A stretch of DNA of 64,000 bases from assembly GCF_007859275.1 (NCBI RefSeq), contig NZ_VOHC01000033.1, positions 62,001 through 126,000 on the forward strand, read 5' to 3'. Within the stretch, counting starts at the first letter, position 1; every line of letters starts with the position of its first letter. The notes beneath the pieces are model-generated. The model made no database searches, was not told where the DNA came from, and saw only the letters and a program-made list of their open reading frames with translations. Position numbers and translations under genes: made by a program. Origin of the DNA: Planomicrobium sp. CPCC 101079. GTDB lineage: Bacteria > Bacillota > Bacilli > Bacillales_A > Planococcaceae. Below are positions 56,123-64,000 of the stretch, one piece after another.

Positions 56123-56710
56123 TTATGCAGTTTTCTTATTGTTTCGGCCGATGAGCAAGATTCCGCCCGTCAGCGCTATAAGCGTGCCAAGCATTGTGTA
56201 AAGAGGGCCATTTGTTGCTGTGGTTGGCATTTCGTCGCCTTCGCCCATTACTTGTCCACGAATTTCCCCGTCAGGATATTGTTCCGTATGGAGGTTTACG
56301 TAAATATCTCCTGCCACCATCGCTTCGGTAAATTCATCCCAGCTCATTTCTCCAGTTAAATCTTCTTCCGAAAATGTGCCTGATGCGACTTCGCCGTTAT
56401 AATCCATCGGCTCATCGTTTTGAAAGATTGGTATTTCTACAGGGCCGTTCACTCCAGGAGGGCCGCTGTGGAAATGTCCAGCTAAAGTGTTCTCCAGGTT
56501 CTCGGCATTCACAGTGAATTCAAAAGATGTCCCGTCTTCATTAAACTGAACATGTGCATCTCCTGAAGCATTGCTTTCGACTTCCATTGGTTCTTGATCT
56601 GGGGTCAATTCGGCCATGAAAGTTTGTCCTTCATGCTCAGCAAAAACCGATCCAGCAAACCCTGCGACTGCCAACACTGAAGCTACCGGTAAAGCCATGT
56701 ACTTTTTCAT
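56123..56710 (-). CDS. CHRD-domain surface protein, sortase substrate candidate
   Basis: A 195-residue secreted protein. A signal peptide (residues 1-24, cut after VFA) is followed by a CHRD domain (about 28-150; landmarks AGHFHSGPPGVNGPV and YVNLHTEQYPDGEIRGQV). A wall-sorting-like C-terminus follows: MPTTATN, a hydrophobic helix (LYTMLGTLIALTGGILLIG) and the basic tail RNNKKTA. The sorting motif resembles the LPNTA type used by class D sortases. A sortase gene of that class lies 270 bases away on the opposite strand. The role of CHRD domains is not settled. Confidence 0.78.
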   Translation of the reverse strand: MKKYMALPVASVLAVAGFAGSVFAEHEGQTFMAELTPDQEPMEVESNASGDAHVQFNEDGTSFEFTVNAENLENTLAGHFHSGPPGVNGPVEIPIFQNDEPMDYNGEVASGTFSEEDLTGEMSWDEFTEAMVAGDIYVNLHTEQYPDGEIRGQVMGEGDEMPTTATNGPLYTMLGTLIALTGGILLIGRNNKKTA

Positions 56711-56976
56711 ATATCAATCTCCCTCTTGCAAATTTCGCCGGTTGGCGATACCATATTATACAACAAATAATTCTCATAAATGTGAATTTTCTGATAAAAT
56801 GATTAAAAAATACTGCGCTTAGACCTATTTCTTCCATTAAAAAATTATAAGGTAATGAACTTAGATAGAACCTTAGAAAAGATTTTCGACCGCAGCGTAT
56901 CGAAAGCTTCAATAGGTGCATGAATTTAATCGGGCTAAGAGAAAAGAAACTTAATTTATTTAGTGATGGGAAGTGA

Positions 56977-57705
56977 ATGGCATTGAGGAGAAAAATCGGG
57001 GTGATGCTCATCTTAGTGGGGGTGTTGTTCACAGGTTGGAACGGATACGTCTGGTTTTCTGAAATGTCTTCGGGCAGGGAACCTATCGGCGAAAATGATA
57101 TTGCAGAAGCTGATGAGGTTGAACGCCTAGAAAGCGTCAGTATTGATGTCTCTGAGCCTGTTGAGGAAGCCTCACCCGCGAAAAACCTGGAAGATCCTCT
57201 GGATGAAGAAACCAAACTTTCCTCAAAAAAAGCTAAAAAACCGAAAGAACCCGAACAACCCAAACGGCGGGACTATAAAGAGTACAAAGCGGGAGAAAAA
57301 ATAGGCTGGCTGCTGATTCCTTCCCTTGATATGAAATACCCTTTGTATTGGGGAACCGACGATGAAACGTTAACCCAAGGAGTCGGTTATCATGCCGGAA
57401 ACTTCACCACACCTCCGGATGGGCAGCGGCACACAGTGCTATCCGGCCACCGGGACACGGTTTTCCGCGAGCTTGGCGACTTAAAAGAGGGCGATAAAAT
57501 GTTCGTGCAGTTCGAGGGAGTGCAGTACGAGTATAAAATAAAAAAGACTTGGGTTACAGATGCTGAAGACCGCACTGTCATCGTCGCAAAGGATGAACCG
57601 ACACTGACACTCACCACCTGTTACCCGTTTACGTTTATTGGCGCGGCACCTGATCGGTATATCATAGAAGCCCCGCTTGTGAACATCACAAAAATGGAAT
57701 CCTAA
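56977..57705 (+). CDS. srtD: Class D-like sortase
   Basis: A 242-residue sortase. An N-terminal membrane anchor (residues 8-25) and a charged linker rich in Glu/Lys/Pro precede the catalytic domain (about 100-235). The active site residues are the His in LSGHRDT, the Cys in LTTCYPF and the Arg in PDRYIIE. Length and anchor match class D enzymes of Bacillales that attach surface proteins at LPNTA-like motifs. The CHRD protein with MPTTA encoded divergently is the obvious substrate candidate. GGGAAG precedes the ATG. Confidence 0.88.
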   Translation: MALRRKIGVMLILVGVLFTGWNGYVWFSEMSSGREPIGENDIAEADEVERLESVSIDVSEPVEEASPAKNLEDPLDEETKLSSKKAKKPKEPEQPKRRDYKEYKAGEKIGWLLIPSLDMKYPLYWGTDDETLTQGVGYHAGNFTTPPDGQRHTVLSGHRDTVFRELGDLKEGDKMFVQFEGVQYEYKIKKTWVTDAEDRTVIVAKDEPTLTLTTCYPFTFIGAAPDRYIIEAPLVNITKMES

Positions 57706-57852
57706 CATCTTATCTTGTGCATTAAAGCCTGCTTGATCGAGGAGGCTTTTCAGTTTGTTGAGAAGCTTAAGGTTAATTCAGGAGACGAAGAATTCTATTT
57801 AATTTGCTAGAGAAACCGGAAATGTTTAATTCAGCTGATAGGGCGTGGCATT

Positions 57853-57963
57853 ATGGCGGATTTGATTCTGGTATATTTCCTTATCATTTTAGTATCACTT
57901 AATGTTCTTTTCTTAACGGATGGTTTTAGTCCCTGTCTTGACGGCACTTGCTCCGGTGGTTAA
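57853..57963 (+). CDS. Tiny membrane protein, 36 residues
   Basis: This short frame (ATG 57853 to TAA 57961) encodes MADLILVYFLIILVSLNVLF, a hydrophobic helix, and then a Cys-containing tail (SPCLDGTCSGG). AAAGCG-like sequence precedes it and there is no strong ribosome site. It is followed closely by the next small membrane gene. The pair may be a real two-gene unit or two pieces of one former gene. Low confidence. Confidence 0.35.
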   Translation: MADLILVYFLIILVSLNVLFLTDGFSPCLDGTCSGG

Positions 57964-57969
57964 TTTAAA

Positions 57970-58173
57970 ATGGGGACATTGCTTGTTCACTTTTATGGCC
58001 GGAGTTCGGGCGACACAGGAGAAGGTGCTGGATACGGCGGAGCAGTGTTAGCACTACTAATGGCTGTTAATGGCGTCCTTCTTTTAGTGAGCGGATTTAA
58101 CAGATGGCTTTTTGCATTTATTAAAAAAAGTAGACAGGAAAGAATTTTTCCGTTTAATATTCAGGCTCGTTAA
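57970..58173 (+). CDS. Small membrane protein, 67 residues
   Basis: A 67-residue protein with one clear membrane helix (GGAVLALLMAVNGVLLLVSG) preceded by a Gly-rich hydrophilic segment and followed by a basic tail. It begins seven bases after the stop of the 36-residue frame. The ribosome site is weak. No family is recognised. The gene ends about 100 bases before att copy C, so it lies at the right border of element C. Confidence 0.45.
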   Translation: MGTLLVHFYGRSSGDTGEGAGYGGAVLALLMAVNGVLLLVSGFNRWLFAFIKKSRQERIFPFNIQAR

Positions 58174-58272
58174 TAGAAGGGAAACTATTATATAGTAGAA
58201 CGCCATTTACTAAAAATCCGCATGATGCATTGCTAAAGTAAGCTAAAACTTTTATAGGATTATACTTAACTA

Positions 58273-58284
58273 CCGCCGTCTCCA
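58273..58284 (+). other. ssrA-type attachment site, copy C
   Basis: CCGCCGTCTCCA is preceded by AACTA instead of GACTC, so only the acceptor part of the tmRNA end is kept. After it comes a terminator like that after copy B. It marks the right end of the island; the pel operon begins 550 bases further on. Confidence 0.65.
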
Positions 58285-58311
58285 CAGTGAAATATCATAA
58301 AGTTTTATTGA

Positions 58312-58347
58312 ACGTCGAAACTCTTAACATACTAAGGGAGTTGGCGT
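58312..58347 (+). terminator. Terminator after att copy C
   Basis: ACGTCGAAACTCTT pairs with AAGGGAGTTGGCGT, followed by twelve Ts. It is the counterpart of the hairpin at 50311-50346 and probably the native ssrA terminator. Confidence 0.8.
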
Positions 58348-58352
58348 TTTTT

Positions 58353-58828
58353 TTTTTTGATTCCTGTTTTCAACTGTCACTTTGAAAAAATTGACTTTTT
58401 ACATTCTGGTAAATGATAGTGAACGATGAGCAAACCCGTTCTTTCCGAAACTTTTTAGGGGGAAGAAAATAGAAAATCTATAGGAATAAATAGAGGGATA
58501 TAAACGAATTGACTTCACTTTTGTATGATTATTTCTCCAAGAAATTATTCAAAGATTTAAGGGCGATAAAATTAAAAATGAAAACACTATACAGAAATGA
58601 TCCAGTAGTAAGACCTGTGTAGTAATCTCCGTATGCGGCAATTTTGAATTTATGGAAGGCAAAACCAAAAAGAAATATTTATTTGTTTTTTTCTGGTTGT
58701 ATTTTAAGAGAAATTTCATTTAAAGCAAATTATTATTTAAAAATTCAGAATATTTAGTAGTTATGAAGATTATTATGTAGTATTATACTAAAGAACTGGA
58801 TGTGATTTGGAAGAAAGGAGATATGTTT
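58353..58828. other. Upstream region of the pel operon
   Basis: There is no gene in these 475 bases. They must hold the pel promoter; the AT-rich end (TATTATACTAAAG near 58788) is a plausible -10 area. No riboswitch family that I know is evident. Confidence 0.35.
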
Positions 58829-60994
58829 ATGAACATATTAGTTACAGGGGGATATGGATTTATCGGCTCACATATTGCTGAACGCTTTTTTAAAGAAAAC
58901 CATCGTGTGTTTATCATCGATAATTTGTTTTCCGGAAAGAAAGAAAATGTTGATTTTAAACATAGATCATTTATTGGGGATGTTGCGGATGAAAAATGTG
59001 AAAGTTTCTTTAAAGCCCATTCGTTTGAAGTAGTTATTCATTGTGCAGCACAAACAAGTGAAGAACGGTCTATAGATAAACCGTTTGAAGATTCTTCGAC
59101 AAACATACTGGGTCTGATCAACATGCTGAATTTATCTAAAAAATATGGGGTTAAAACATTTGCATTCTGCTCATCGGCTGCAGTATATAGTGAGAGCGTG
59201 TCGCTGCCGCTGAAAGAAGATGATAAATTAGATCCAGTTTCGCCATATGGCATCAATAAAATGAACGGGGAATTGTATTGCCGGAAGTGGGAAGAGATGT
59301 ATGGCTTATCATCGCTTATATTCCGCTTTTCTCATGTATATGGACCGCGTCAGCATGTCAGTGCTGAAAGTGGTGTAGTTTCGGTATATACAAATAAGCT
59401 TTTAGAACAAGAGTCATTTTCTGTTTTGGGGACAGGCAAACAGACGCATGATTTCATATATATTGCAGATGTGGCAGAGGCTGTATACCGTGGTGTGATA
59501 AGCAGGCTTAATGGTACATACAATGTATCCACTAATACACAGACCAGTATTGAGGAGTTAATCGCAACGTTAACAAATTGGAAGCCGGATAGTTCAATTG
59601 AATTCCTTGAGCCTAAAGTGGGGGATATCGCATTTTCACAATTGGATAATACGAAATTAAAAAAAGACTTGGACTGGCTGCCAAAGAATTCACTGGAAGA
59701 AGGATTAAAAGCCACGTTAACTTATTATGAGAATATACCAGCTGCAGAACCAGCGGAGGAAAGAAAATCTAACGCTTCCTTTTGGAGCAGTCAATGGATT
59801 CATTTTGCGGAAAATATTGTACTCTTTCTTATATTTTATTCACTTTCTATTATTGCAGTGCCGGCTGTTGAAATATTAGTTTTTTGGATGATTTATGTGC
59901 TATTAGCAGCTTTATTGTTTGGCAAACCTCAGGCTGTCGTCTCTTCTGTTCTGTCAATCGCCGTCCATGCAAATCAGGAATCTGGTTCTGGAAGGGAACT
60001 TGTTTCTTTACTTATGGATAATGAACTGCTTACTACGCTTATCATTTATTTGCTAATGGGACTTATTGTCAGTTATGTGGTGGACCGACAGAAAATCGAA
60101 CTGTTGTTTACAAAAGATGAGTTAGCCGCTTCAAGTGCTCAATATTCTTTTTTATCATCTATTTATGAAGAAACACTTGAAATTAAAAATGAGCTTCAAG
60201 AGCAGATTTTACGTTCTGAAAACAGCATTGGACAAATTTATCAAATAACTCGCTTGTTGGACAGCCTAGAGCCAGAAGCGCTGTTTTCAGGCTCGATTCA
60301 TGTGCTTGAGCAAACATTAAAATCAAAACATTTTGCACTGTATTCTATTTCGACAAACGGATTTGCCCATCTTGCTTCTAAATCCGGTGATCCACTGTTT
60401 TTACCGGCTGCTTCTTTAGATATAAAAAATGACTTATTTCTTAACAAAGCAGTCAACGAGAAGCAAATCAGTTTTAACCATTCGCTTTCTAAGGATGAAC
60501 CTTTCTTTGTAGCACCGATTGTCCAGCAGCATAATACGGTTGCTGTAATTATATGCTACGATGTGAATTTTCAAGAACTGACATTATCCTATCGAAATTT
60601 AGTCGATGTGGTAACTCGTCTTATAAATGAAGCATTTGAACGTTCATCTAGATATATTCAGGAAATTAGCCATGTACGATATGAAGAAGAAACAATTGCA
60701 ATGAAATCGGCATACTTTAAGCAGATTTTGGAGCAAAAAAAGCAGGCAGCCGAAACATTTCATATTCCATATACACTTCTTCATGTTTATGGAGAGACGT
60801 ATGATAAAGAAAAACTTCAGTCGATTGAAGCAACAATTAGGCCAATAGATTATTTGGGGTTTACTGAAGATGGAAAACTCTGCATTATTCTATCAAATGC
60901 AGAACCGAGCGATGTAGCATTAGTTCTAGAGCGCCTTAACAAGAAGGGCATTGAAGCGGCTAAGATAGAGGAGGAATTAACTTATGTTAGTTAA
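58829..60994 (+). CDS. pelD: NAD-dependent epimerase fused to PelD (c-di-GMP receptor)
   Basis: A 721-residue fusion; AAAGGAG marks ATG 58829. Residues 1-300 form an extended SDR sugar epimerase (GGYGFIG at 7-13, SSAAVY around 115-120, catalytic Y140-x3-K144), probably UDP-GlcNAc/GalNAc 4-epimerase, which would supply the Pel precursor. Then follow three or so membrane helices (about 328-346, 349-365, 402-418), a GAF domain (about 480-605) and a degenerate GGDEF domain (620-720) whose active site has become TEDGK. An I-site-like R671-x2-D674 precedes that signature as in PelD, where c-di-GMP binds. The operon's regulator and its sugar supply are thus joined in one chain. Confidence 0.85.
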   Translation: MNILVTGGYGFIGSHIAERFFKENHRVFIIDNLFSGKKENVDFKHRSFIGDVADEKCESFFKAHSFEVVIHCAAQTSEERSIDKPFEDSSTNILGLINMLNLSKKYGVKTFAFCSSAAVYSESVSLPLKEDDKLDPVSPYGINKMNGELYCRKWEEMYGLSSLIFRFSHVYGPRQHVSAESGVVSVYTNKLLEQESFSVLGTGKQTHDFIYIADVAEAVYRGVISRLNGTYNVSTNTQTSIEELIATLTNWKPDSSIEFLEPKVGDIAFSQLDNTKLKKDLDWLPKNSLEEGLKATLTYYENIPAAEPAEERKSNASFWSSQWIHFAENIVLFLIFYSLSIIAVPAVEILVFWMIYVLLAALLFGKPQAVVSSVLSIAVHANQESGSGRELVSLLMDNELLTTLIIYLLMGLIVSYVVDRQKIELLFTKDELAASSAQYSFLSSIYEETLEIKNELQEQILRSENSIGQIYQITRLLDSLEPEALFSGSIHVLEQTLKSKHFALYSISTNGFAHLASKSGDPLFLPAASLDIKNDLFLNKAVNEKQISFNHSLSKDEPFFVAPIVQQHNTVAVIICYDVNFQELTLSYRNLVDVVTRLINEAFERSSRYIQEISHVRYEEETIAMKSAYFKQILEQKKQAAETFHIPYTLLHVYGETYDKEKLQSIEATIRPIDYLGFTEDGKLCIILSNAEPSDVALVLERLNKKGIEAAKIEEELTYVS

Positions 60995-61880
60995 GGGACT
61001 GATTGTATATTATATCCTTGCACTTCTATATGGCATTGGTCTATATCTTCTCCGTCGAAAGGGAGCTGCGTTTCAAACGATGATTTTAATAAGTTGTCCA
61101 TTTTTAGGCATCTTGATTATCTTGTTTATGTTTAAAAAACCAAAACAGAGTGGAGAATTGCCAGAGTGGCAGCTGCGTCATGAAGAGTACGAAGATATTT
61201 CCTTGCAAGCGCCAAACCCTGAAGTTGAGATGAATGTTATTCCATTTCTAGATGCACTGACGCTGAATGATAATACGATCAAACGTAAAACATTGATCAG
61301 CTTACTGAAGAAAGAGTTTTTACAACAATCGGAAGCCTTGGCACTGGCGTTAAAAAGTGAAGATACTGAAACTGCTCACTACGCAGCCACTGCTCTGCAA
61401 CAAGCAAAAAGCCAGTTAATAAAAGAACTCAAGTTCTTAGAAAAAAAGCTGCTAGAAGATAACATAGGCCATGAAACGCTCAAGCAATATATAAATATAT
61501 TGAAACAATCAGTTCAAATGGAATTTCTGGACCAAAGAACGCGAAAAAAATATATGTATCTATATTCTGAGGCCTTGAGCCAGCTGCTTGCGCTTAAGCC
61601 TTCAAATAGCTCGTACTATTATAATGAAAAAATTGCCATAGCACTGGAATTGATGGAATTTGAAGAGGCACAAAAGACAGCCGAAACTTTTTTAGAACAA
61701 TTTCCGCACGCTGAAGATGCGTATTTTGCTGCAATGGATGTTCACTTTCACATGCAGAATAGAGAGGCTTTTTTTCAGCTAGTAAATACAATTCGTTCGT
61801 CAAGTATCCGCTTGTCGCCTGAACGATTAAATCAATTGCGCTATTGGCTGCAAGGTGGTTTGTATGAACAAAAAATTTAA
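60984..61880 (+). CDS. pelE: PelE-like membrane protein with helical repeats
   Basis: A 298-residue protein with two N-terminal membrane helices (about residues 3-20 and 27-47) and a cytoplasmic region of helix pairs of the TPR type (ALALALKSEDTETAHYAAT, IALELMEFEEAQKTAETFLEQF). That is the layout of PelE, which joins PelD in the inner-membrane complex. It overlaps the PelD stop by 11 bases and GAGGAGG precedes the ATG. Sequence identity to Pseudomonas PelE would be low, so the name rests mainly on order and layout. Confidence 0.8.
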   Translation: MLVKGLIVYYILALLYGIGLYLLRRKGAAFQTMILISCPFLGILIILFMFKKPKQSGELPEWQLRHEEYEDISLQAPNPEVEMNVIPFLDALTLNDNTIKRKTLISLLKKEFLQQSEALALALKSEDTETAHYAATALQQAKSQLIKELKFLEKKLLEDNIGHETLKQYINILKQSVQMEFLDQRTRKKYMYLYSEALSQLLALKPSNSSYYYNEKIAIALELMEFEEAQKTAETFLEQFPHAEDAYFAAMDVHFHMQNREAFFQLVNTIRSSSIRLSPERLNQLRYWLQGGLYEQKI

Positions 61881-63543
61881 AATTGAGTACAGTATTTATA
61901 TAATGGGAGCCTTTATTGCTGTTGTCGGTATGTTGTTTTTAATCATCCGTTCAGACGCCGTATTAAAATTACAATATTTCAATCAATCAACCGAGCAGGC
62001 TGTGCTGCAGCAAGAGGTGAAAGCAAACCAAAAAGTACCATCGTATTTGCTTTTAACAGGACCGGACCAGCCGGCTCTTCAAGAGTCGTTAAAAAAGCGG
62101 CTGGAGCTGATGGGCAAAGAAGTTGTCAACCGCTCGATTTCCTCTATTAAATCCGAAGCTGACTTTAAGGAGTACACTAGTGTAATAATAGCAACCGAAA
62201 AATTAGATCTGTTTAAGGAAACCGATCTAATGCTGCAATATGTAGAAAATGGAGGTTCCTTATTTTTTGCAGTCCGCCCAGCACCAGGGTCGGCGCTGTC
62301 CACTCTTTATCAGTCGCTTGGTATGGTGGAAACCGGTCATTTTATAGAAACATCGGGAATTCAACTTGAGCAGCCGTTTTTTGGAGAAAATGGATATACT
62401 GCTTTTCCATCAAAAACCATCATCAACTCCTCACTATCTGTTCGGCTTTCAAGCGATGCGCAGCTCTTTGCTTCTTCCTCATCGGGCACTCCGTTGATGT
62501 GGAAAGCTTTATATGGAGAAGGCGCATTTATTGTTTTCAACGGTACGATGTTTACGGCAATGGCAGATCAAGCATTATTTGTGAAAGGAATCCAACAATC
62601 ATCGGAGCATCTCATCATGCCTATTGTCAATGCACGTGTGACAGAGCTAAGTGGTTTCCCGTTTTTTGTACCCGATGGCAAGGATTTATCTCCATCATAT
62701 ACAAATCGTGATTACTACCGCACAGTTGTTTGGCCGGAATTACAGCGAATCGAATCAAAGTACGATTTGAATTATACAGCCTCCTACATAGCGCCGGAAG
62801 ATGTTGTGATTTCAGCTGGAGAGGCGTCTCCGGTACTTGATGAATTACGTTTGTATAGCCGTGAATTGCTTCGGATGGGCGGAGAAATCGCAGTGCAGGA
62901 ACCTGTCTTGACGACGGCTGAAAAGGCATCGGATTTTCAAAAAAACTCTGTTTTGCATATACGAGAAGCACTGCCAGGTTATCCAATCCGTTCTACAATA
63001 AATTCATCTTCAAAAGTGGATATGGCTTTGCCGGAAGATGTATCTACAATGCTTGCGCCAAATGCATATACAAAGCAAATGGGAGAAACCATTATACTTC
63101 CAAAAACAGTAGATGGATTTGATCTGAACGATAGTGAAAAGTGGAAACTGTTCAATGAAGTAGCTTTAAGTGGTTTTTACGCCCATTCCTTATATCCATA
63201 CCGCTTTTTTGAAGAAGGTGCTGCAAAAGACCAATTGGCTGCTTTCGGTGATTTACAGCAGTTGATTGACAATCAAATTCCTTGGGTTCGTTCACTGACG
63301 CTTTCAGAAGCCGGAGAGGCAGCATTTGGGTACATAAACAGTGAGCTGTATGAAGAACAAGAGGATGATACGCTAATTTTCAATGCTACAGCGATGAAAG
63401 AAAACACACACTCATATTATTATTTCTCAACGCAAAGGACAATCTTAAAAACGGAAAACTGTATAGTGGAAAAAATTGGTGAAGACTTGTATTTAGTAGC
63501 GGCAACCGATCTAACATTTTCTATTGCTGTGGGGGGATTGTAG
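61864..63543 (+). CDS. pelA: DUF2194 protein, PelA deacetylase-type component
   Basis: A 559-residue protein from ATG 61864 (AAGGTGG upstream), overlapping pelE by 17 bases. An N-terminal membrane anchor (about 9-28) leads to an extracellular domain. The first half looks like a flavodoxin/glutamine-amidotransferase-type fold (YLLLTGPDQPAL, GGSLFFAVRPAPGSA). The second half corresponds to the DUF2194/deacetylase-like region (FFVPDGKDLS, then GGEIAVQEP). In Gram-positive pel operons this gene supplies PelA deacetylase function. Where a metal-binding His is usual (GGEI-x-x-H) there is Gln, so activity is doubtful. Confidence 0.75.
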   Translation: MNKKFKIEYSIYIMGAFIAVVGMLFLIIRSDAVLKLQYFNQSTEQAVLQQEVKANQKVPSYLLLTGPDQPALQESLKKRLELMGKEVVNRSISSIKSEADFKEYTSVIIATEKLDLFKETDLMLQYVENGGSLFFAVRPAPGSALSTLYQSLGMVETGHFIETSGIQLEQPFFGENGYTAFPSKTIINSSLSVRLSSDAQLFASSSSGTPLMWKALYGEGAFIVFNGTMFTAMADQALFVKGIQQSSEHLIMPIVNARVTELSGFPFFVPDGKDLSPSYTNRDYYRTVVWPELQRIESKYDLNYTASYIAPEDVVISAGEASPVLDELRLYSRELLRMGGEIAVQEPVLTTAEKASDFQKNSVLHIREALPGYPIRSTINSSSKVDMALPEDVSTMLAPNAYTKQMGETIILPKTVDGFDLNDSEKWKLFNEVALSGFYAHSLYPYRFFEEGAAKDQLAAFGDLQQLIDNQIPWVRSLTLSEAGEAAFGYINSELYEEQEDDTLIFNATAMKENTHSYYYFSTQRTILKTENCIVEKIGEDLYLVAATDLTFSIAVGGL

Positions 63544-64000
63544 TGAAAATTTGTCTGATTTCAGAAGGTGCATATCCGTATGTAACAGGGGGCGTGTCAA
63601 GTTGGGTTCAATCGATGATTTTGAATATGCCGGAACATGAGTTTATTGTATATTCTATTTCCGCCAAAGAAAGAAATAGTGTCACGCTAAAATATGAGCG
63701 ACCGATAAATTTGATGGAAATTAATACTATTTTTCTAGGCTCTTATATGGAAGAAAACATTCGAGCTGGCAAGCGCTACAATATAACTGAAGAAGAGAAA
63801 AAAGCTTTTTTGTCCCTCATTGGCGAAAAAGAAACGAATTGGGATGTGCTTTTTCAATTTTTTAAAAGCGGTCGGGTAGATTCGGTTTTCAATTTTTTAT
63901 CAAGCAAGGATTTTTTTGATATTGTTCATGAACTTTGTAAAAAGCGATTCATTCAGGTTCCGTTTACTGATATGTTCTGGACGGTACGCTCTATGGTTCT
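63543..64000 (+). CDS. pelF: PelF glycosyltransferase, N-terminal part
   Basis: The gene starts at GTG 63543, overlapping the preceding stop by one base, and runs off the window after about 152 codons. It begins MKICLISEGAYPYVTGGVSS, the hallmark of the GT4 family polymerase PelF, which makes the Pel polymer in the cytoplasm from UDP-sugars. The acidic region before 64000 (for example KAFLSLIGEKETNWD) also fits. The rest, and pelG, should follow outside the window. Confidence 0.9.
   Translation, partial: MKICLISEGAYPYVTGGVSSWVQSMILNMPEHEFIVYSISAKERNSVTLKYERPINLMEINTIFLGSYMEENIRAGKRYNITEEEKKAFLSLIGEKETNWDVLFQFFKSGRVDSVFNFLSSKDFFDIVHELCKKRFIQVPFTDMFWTVRSMV

Overview
The window is low-GC Gram-positive DNA of Bacillales type, most plausibly from a Planococcaceae-like genome (Planococcus or Sporosarcina relatives). 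This rests on AGGAGG ribosome sites, frequent TTG and GTG starts, DUF2512, DUF3953 and MpsC family proteins, a class D-like sortase and a Gram-positive pel operon. The genus is an inference. No rRNA, complete tRNA or CRISPR array was seen.

Layout. Positions 1 to about 58.3 kb form a genomic island built by accretion at one attachment site, which looks like the 3' end of the tmRNA gene ssrA. The core CCGCCGTCTCCA recurs at about 46.65, 50.26 and 58.27 kb; the intact ssrA is presumably just left of position 1. Element A (1-46.67 kb) carries two tyrosine integrases and an excisionase at its left end. Its cargo is decayed acetyltransferases, two c-di-GMP enzymes between paralogous small genes, a large SIR2 protein, a replication module (19.8-22.7 kb), a transporter/regulator/peptidase group (23.8-28.4 kb), an iteron-like region (29.0-29.4 kb), an XRE regulator, a run of small-molecule enzymes (32.5-41.6 kb) and a second SIR2 protein. 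Element B (46.67-50.28 kb) has no integrase and only one sizeable gene, a HEPN-STAND-TPR protein with a C-terminal cold-shock-like domain. Element C (50.28-58.28 kb) has only a 138 bp integrase scar. It carries a DMT exporter, a YbaK/PrdX deacylase, a LysR regulator, two MpsC paralogues, a redoxin lipoprotein with an in-frame UGA, a CHRD surface protein and a sortase.

Right of the island (58.8-64 kb) is the start of a pel exopolysaccharide operon: an epimerase-PelD fusion, PelE, a DUF2194 protein and the beginning of PelF. The PelD part keeps an RxxD c-di-GMP site, so the two GGDEF/EAL proteins at 8-11 kb could in principle act on Pel output.

The most interesting items are: (1) the att-flanked HEPN-STAND-TPR-CSD gene, a candidate undescribed defence architecture; (2) the UGA at the first position of a would-be CxxC motif at 55,580, followed by a SECIS-like hairpin with a GGU loop; (3) two DSR2-like SIR2 paralogues in one island; (4) the ssrA accretion array; (5) repeats with built-in terminators behind several cargo genes. 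The left half also holds many pseudogenes, as expected of an old accretion site.
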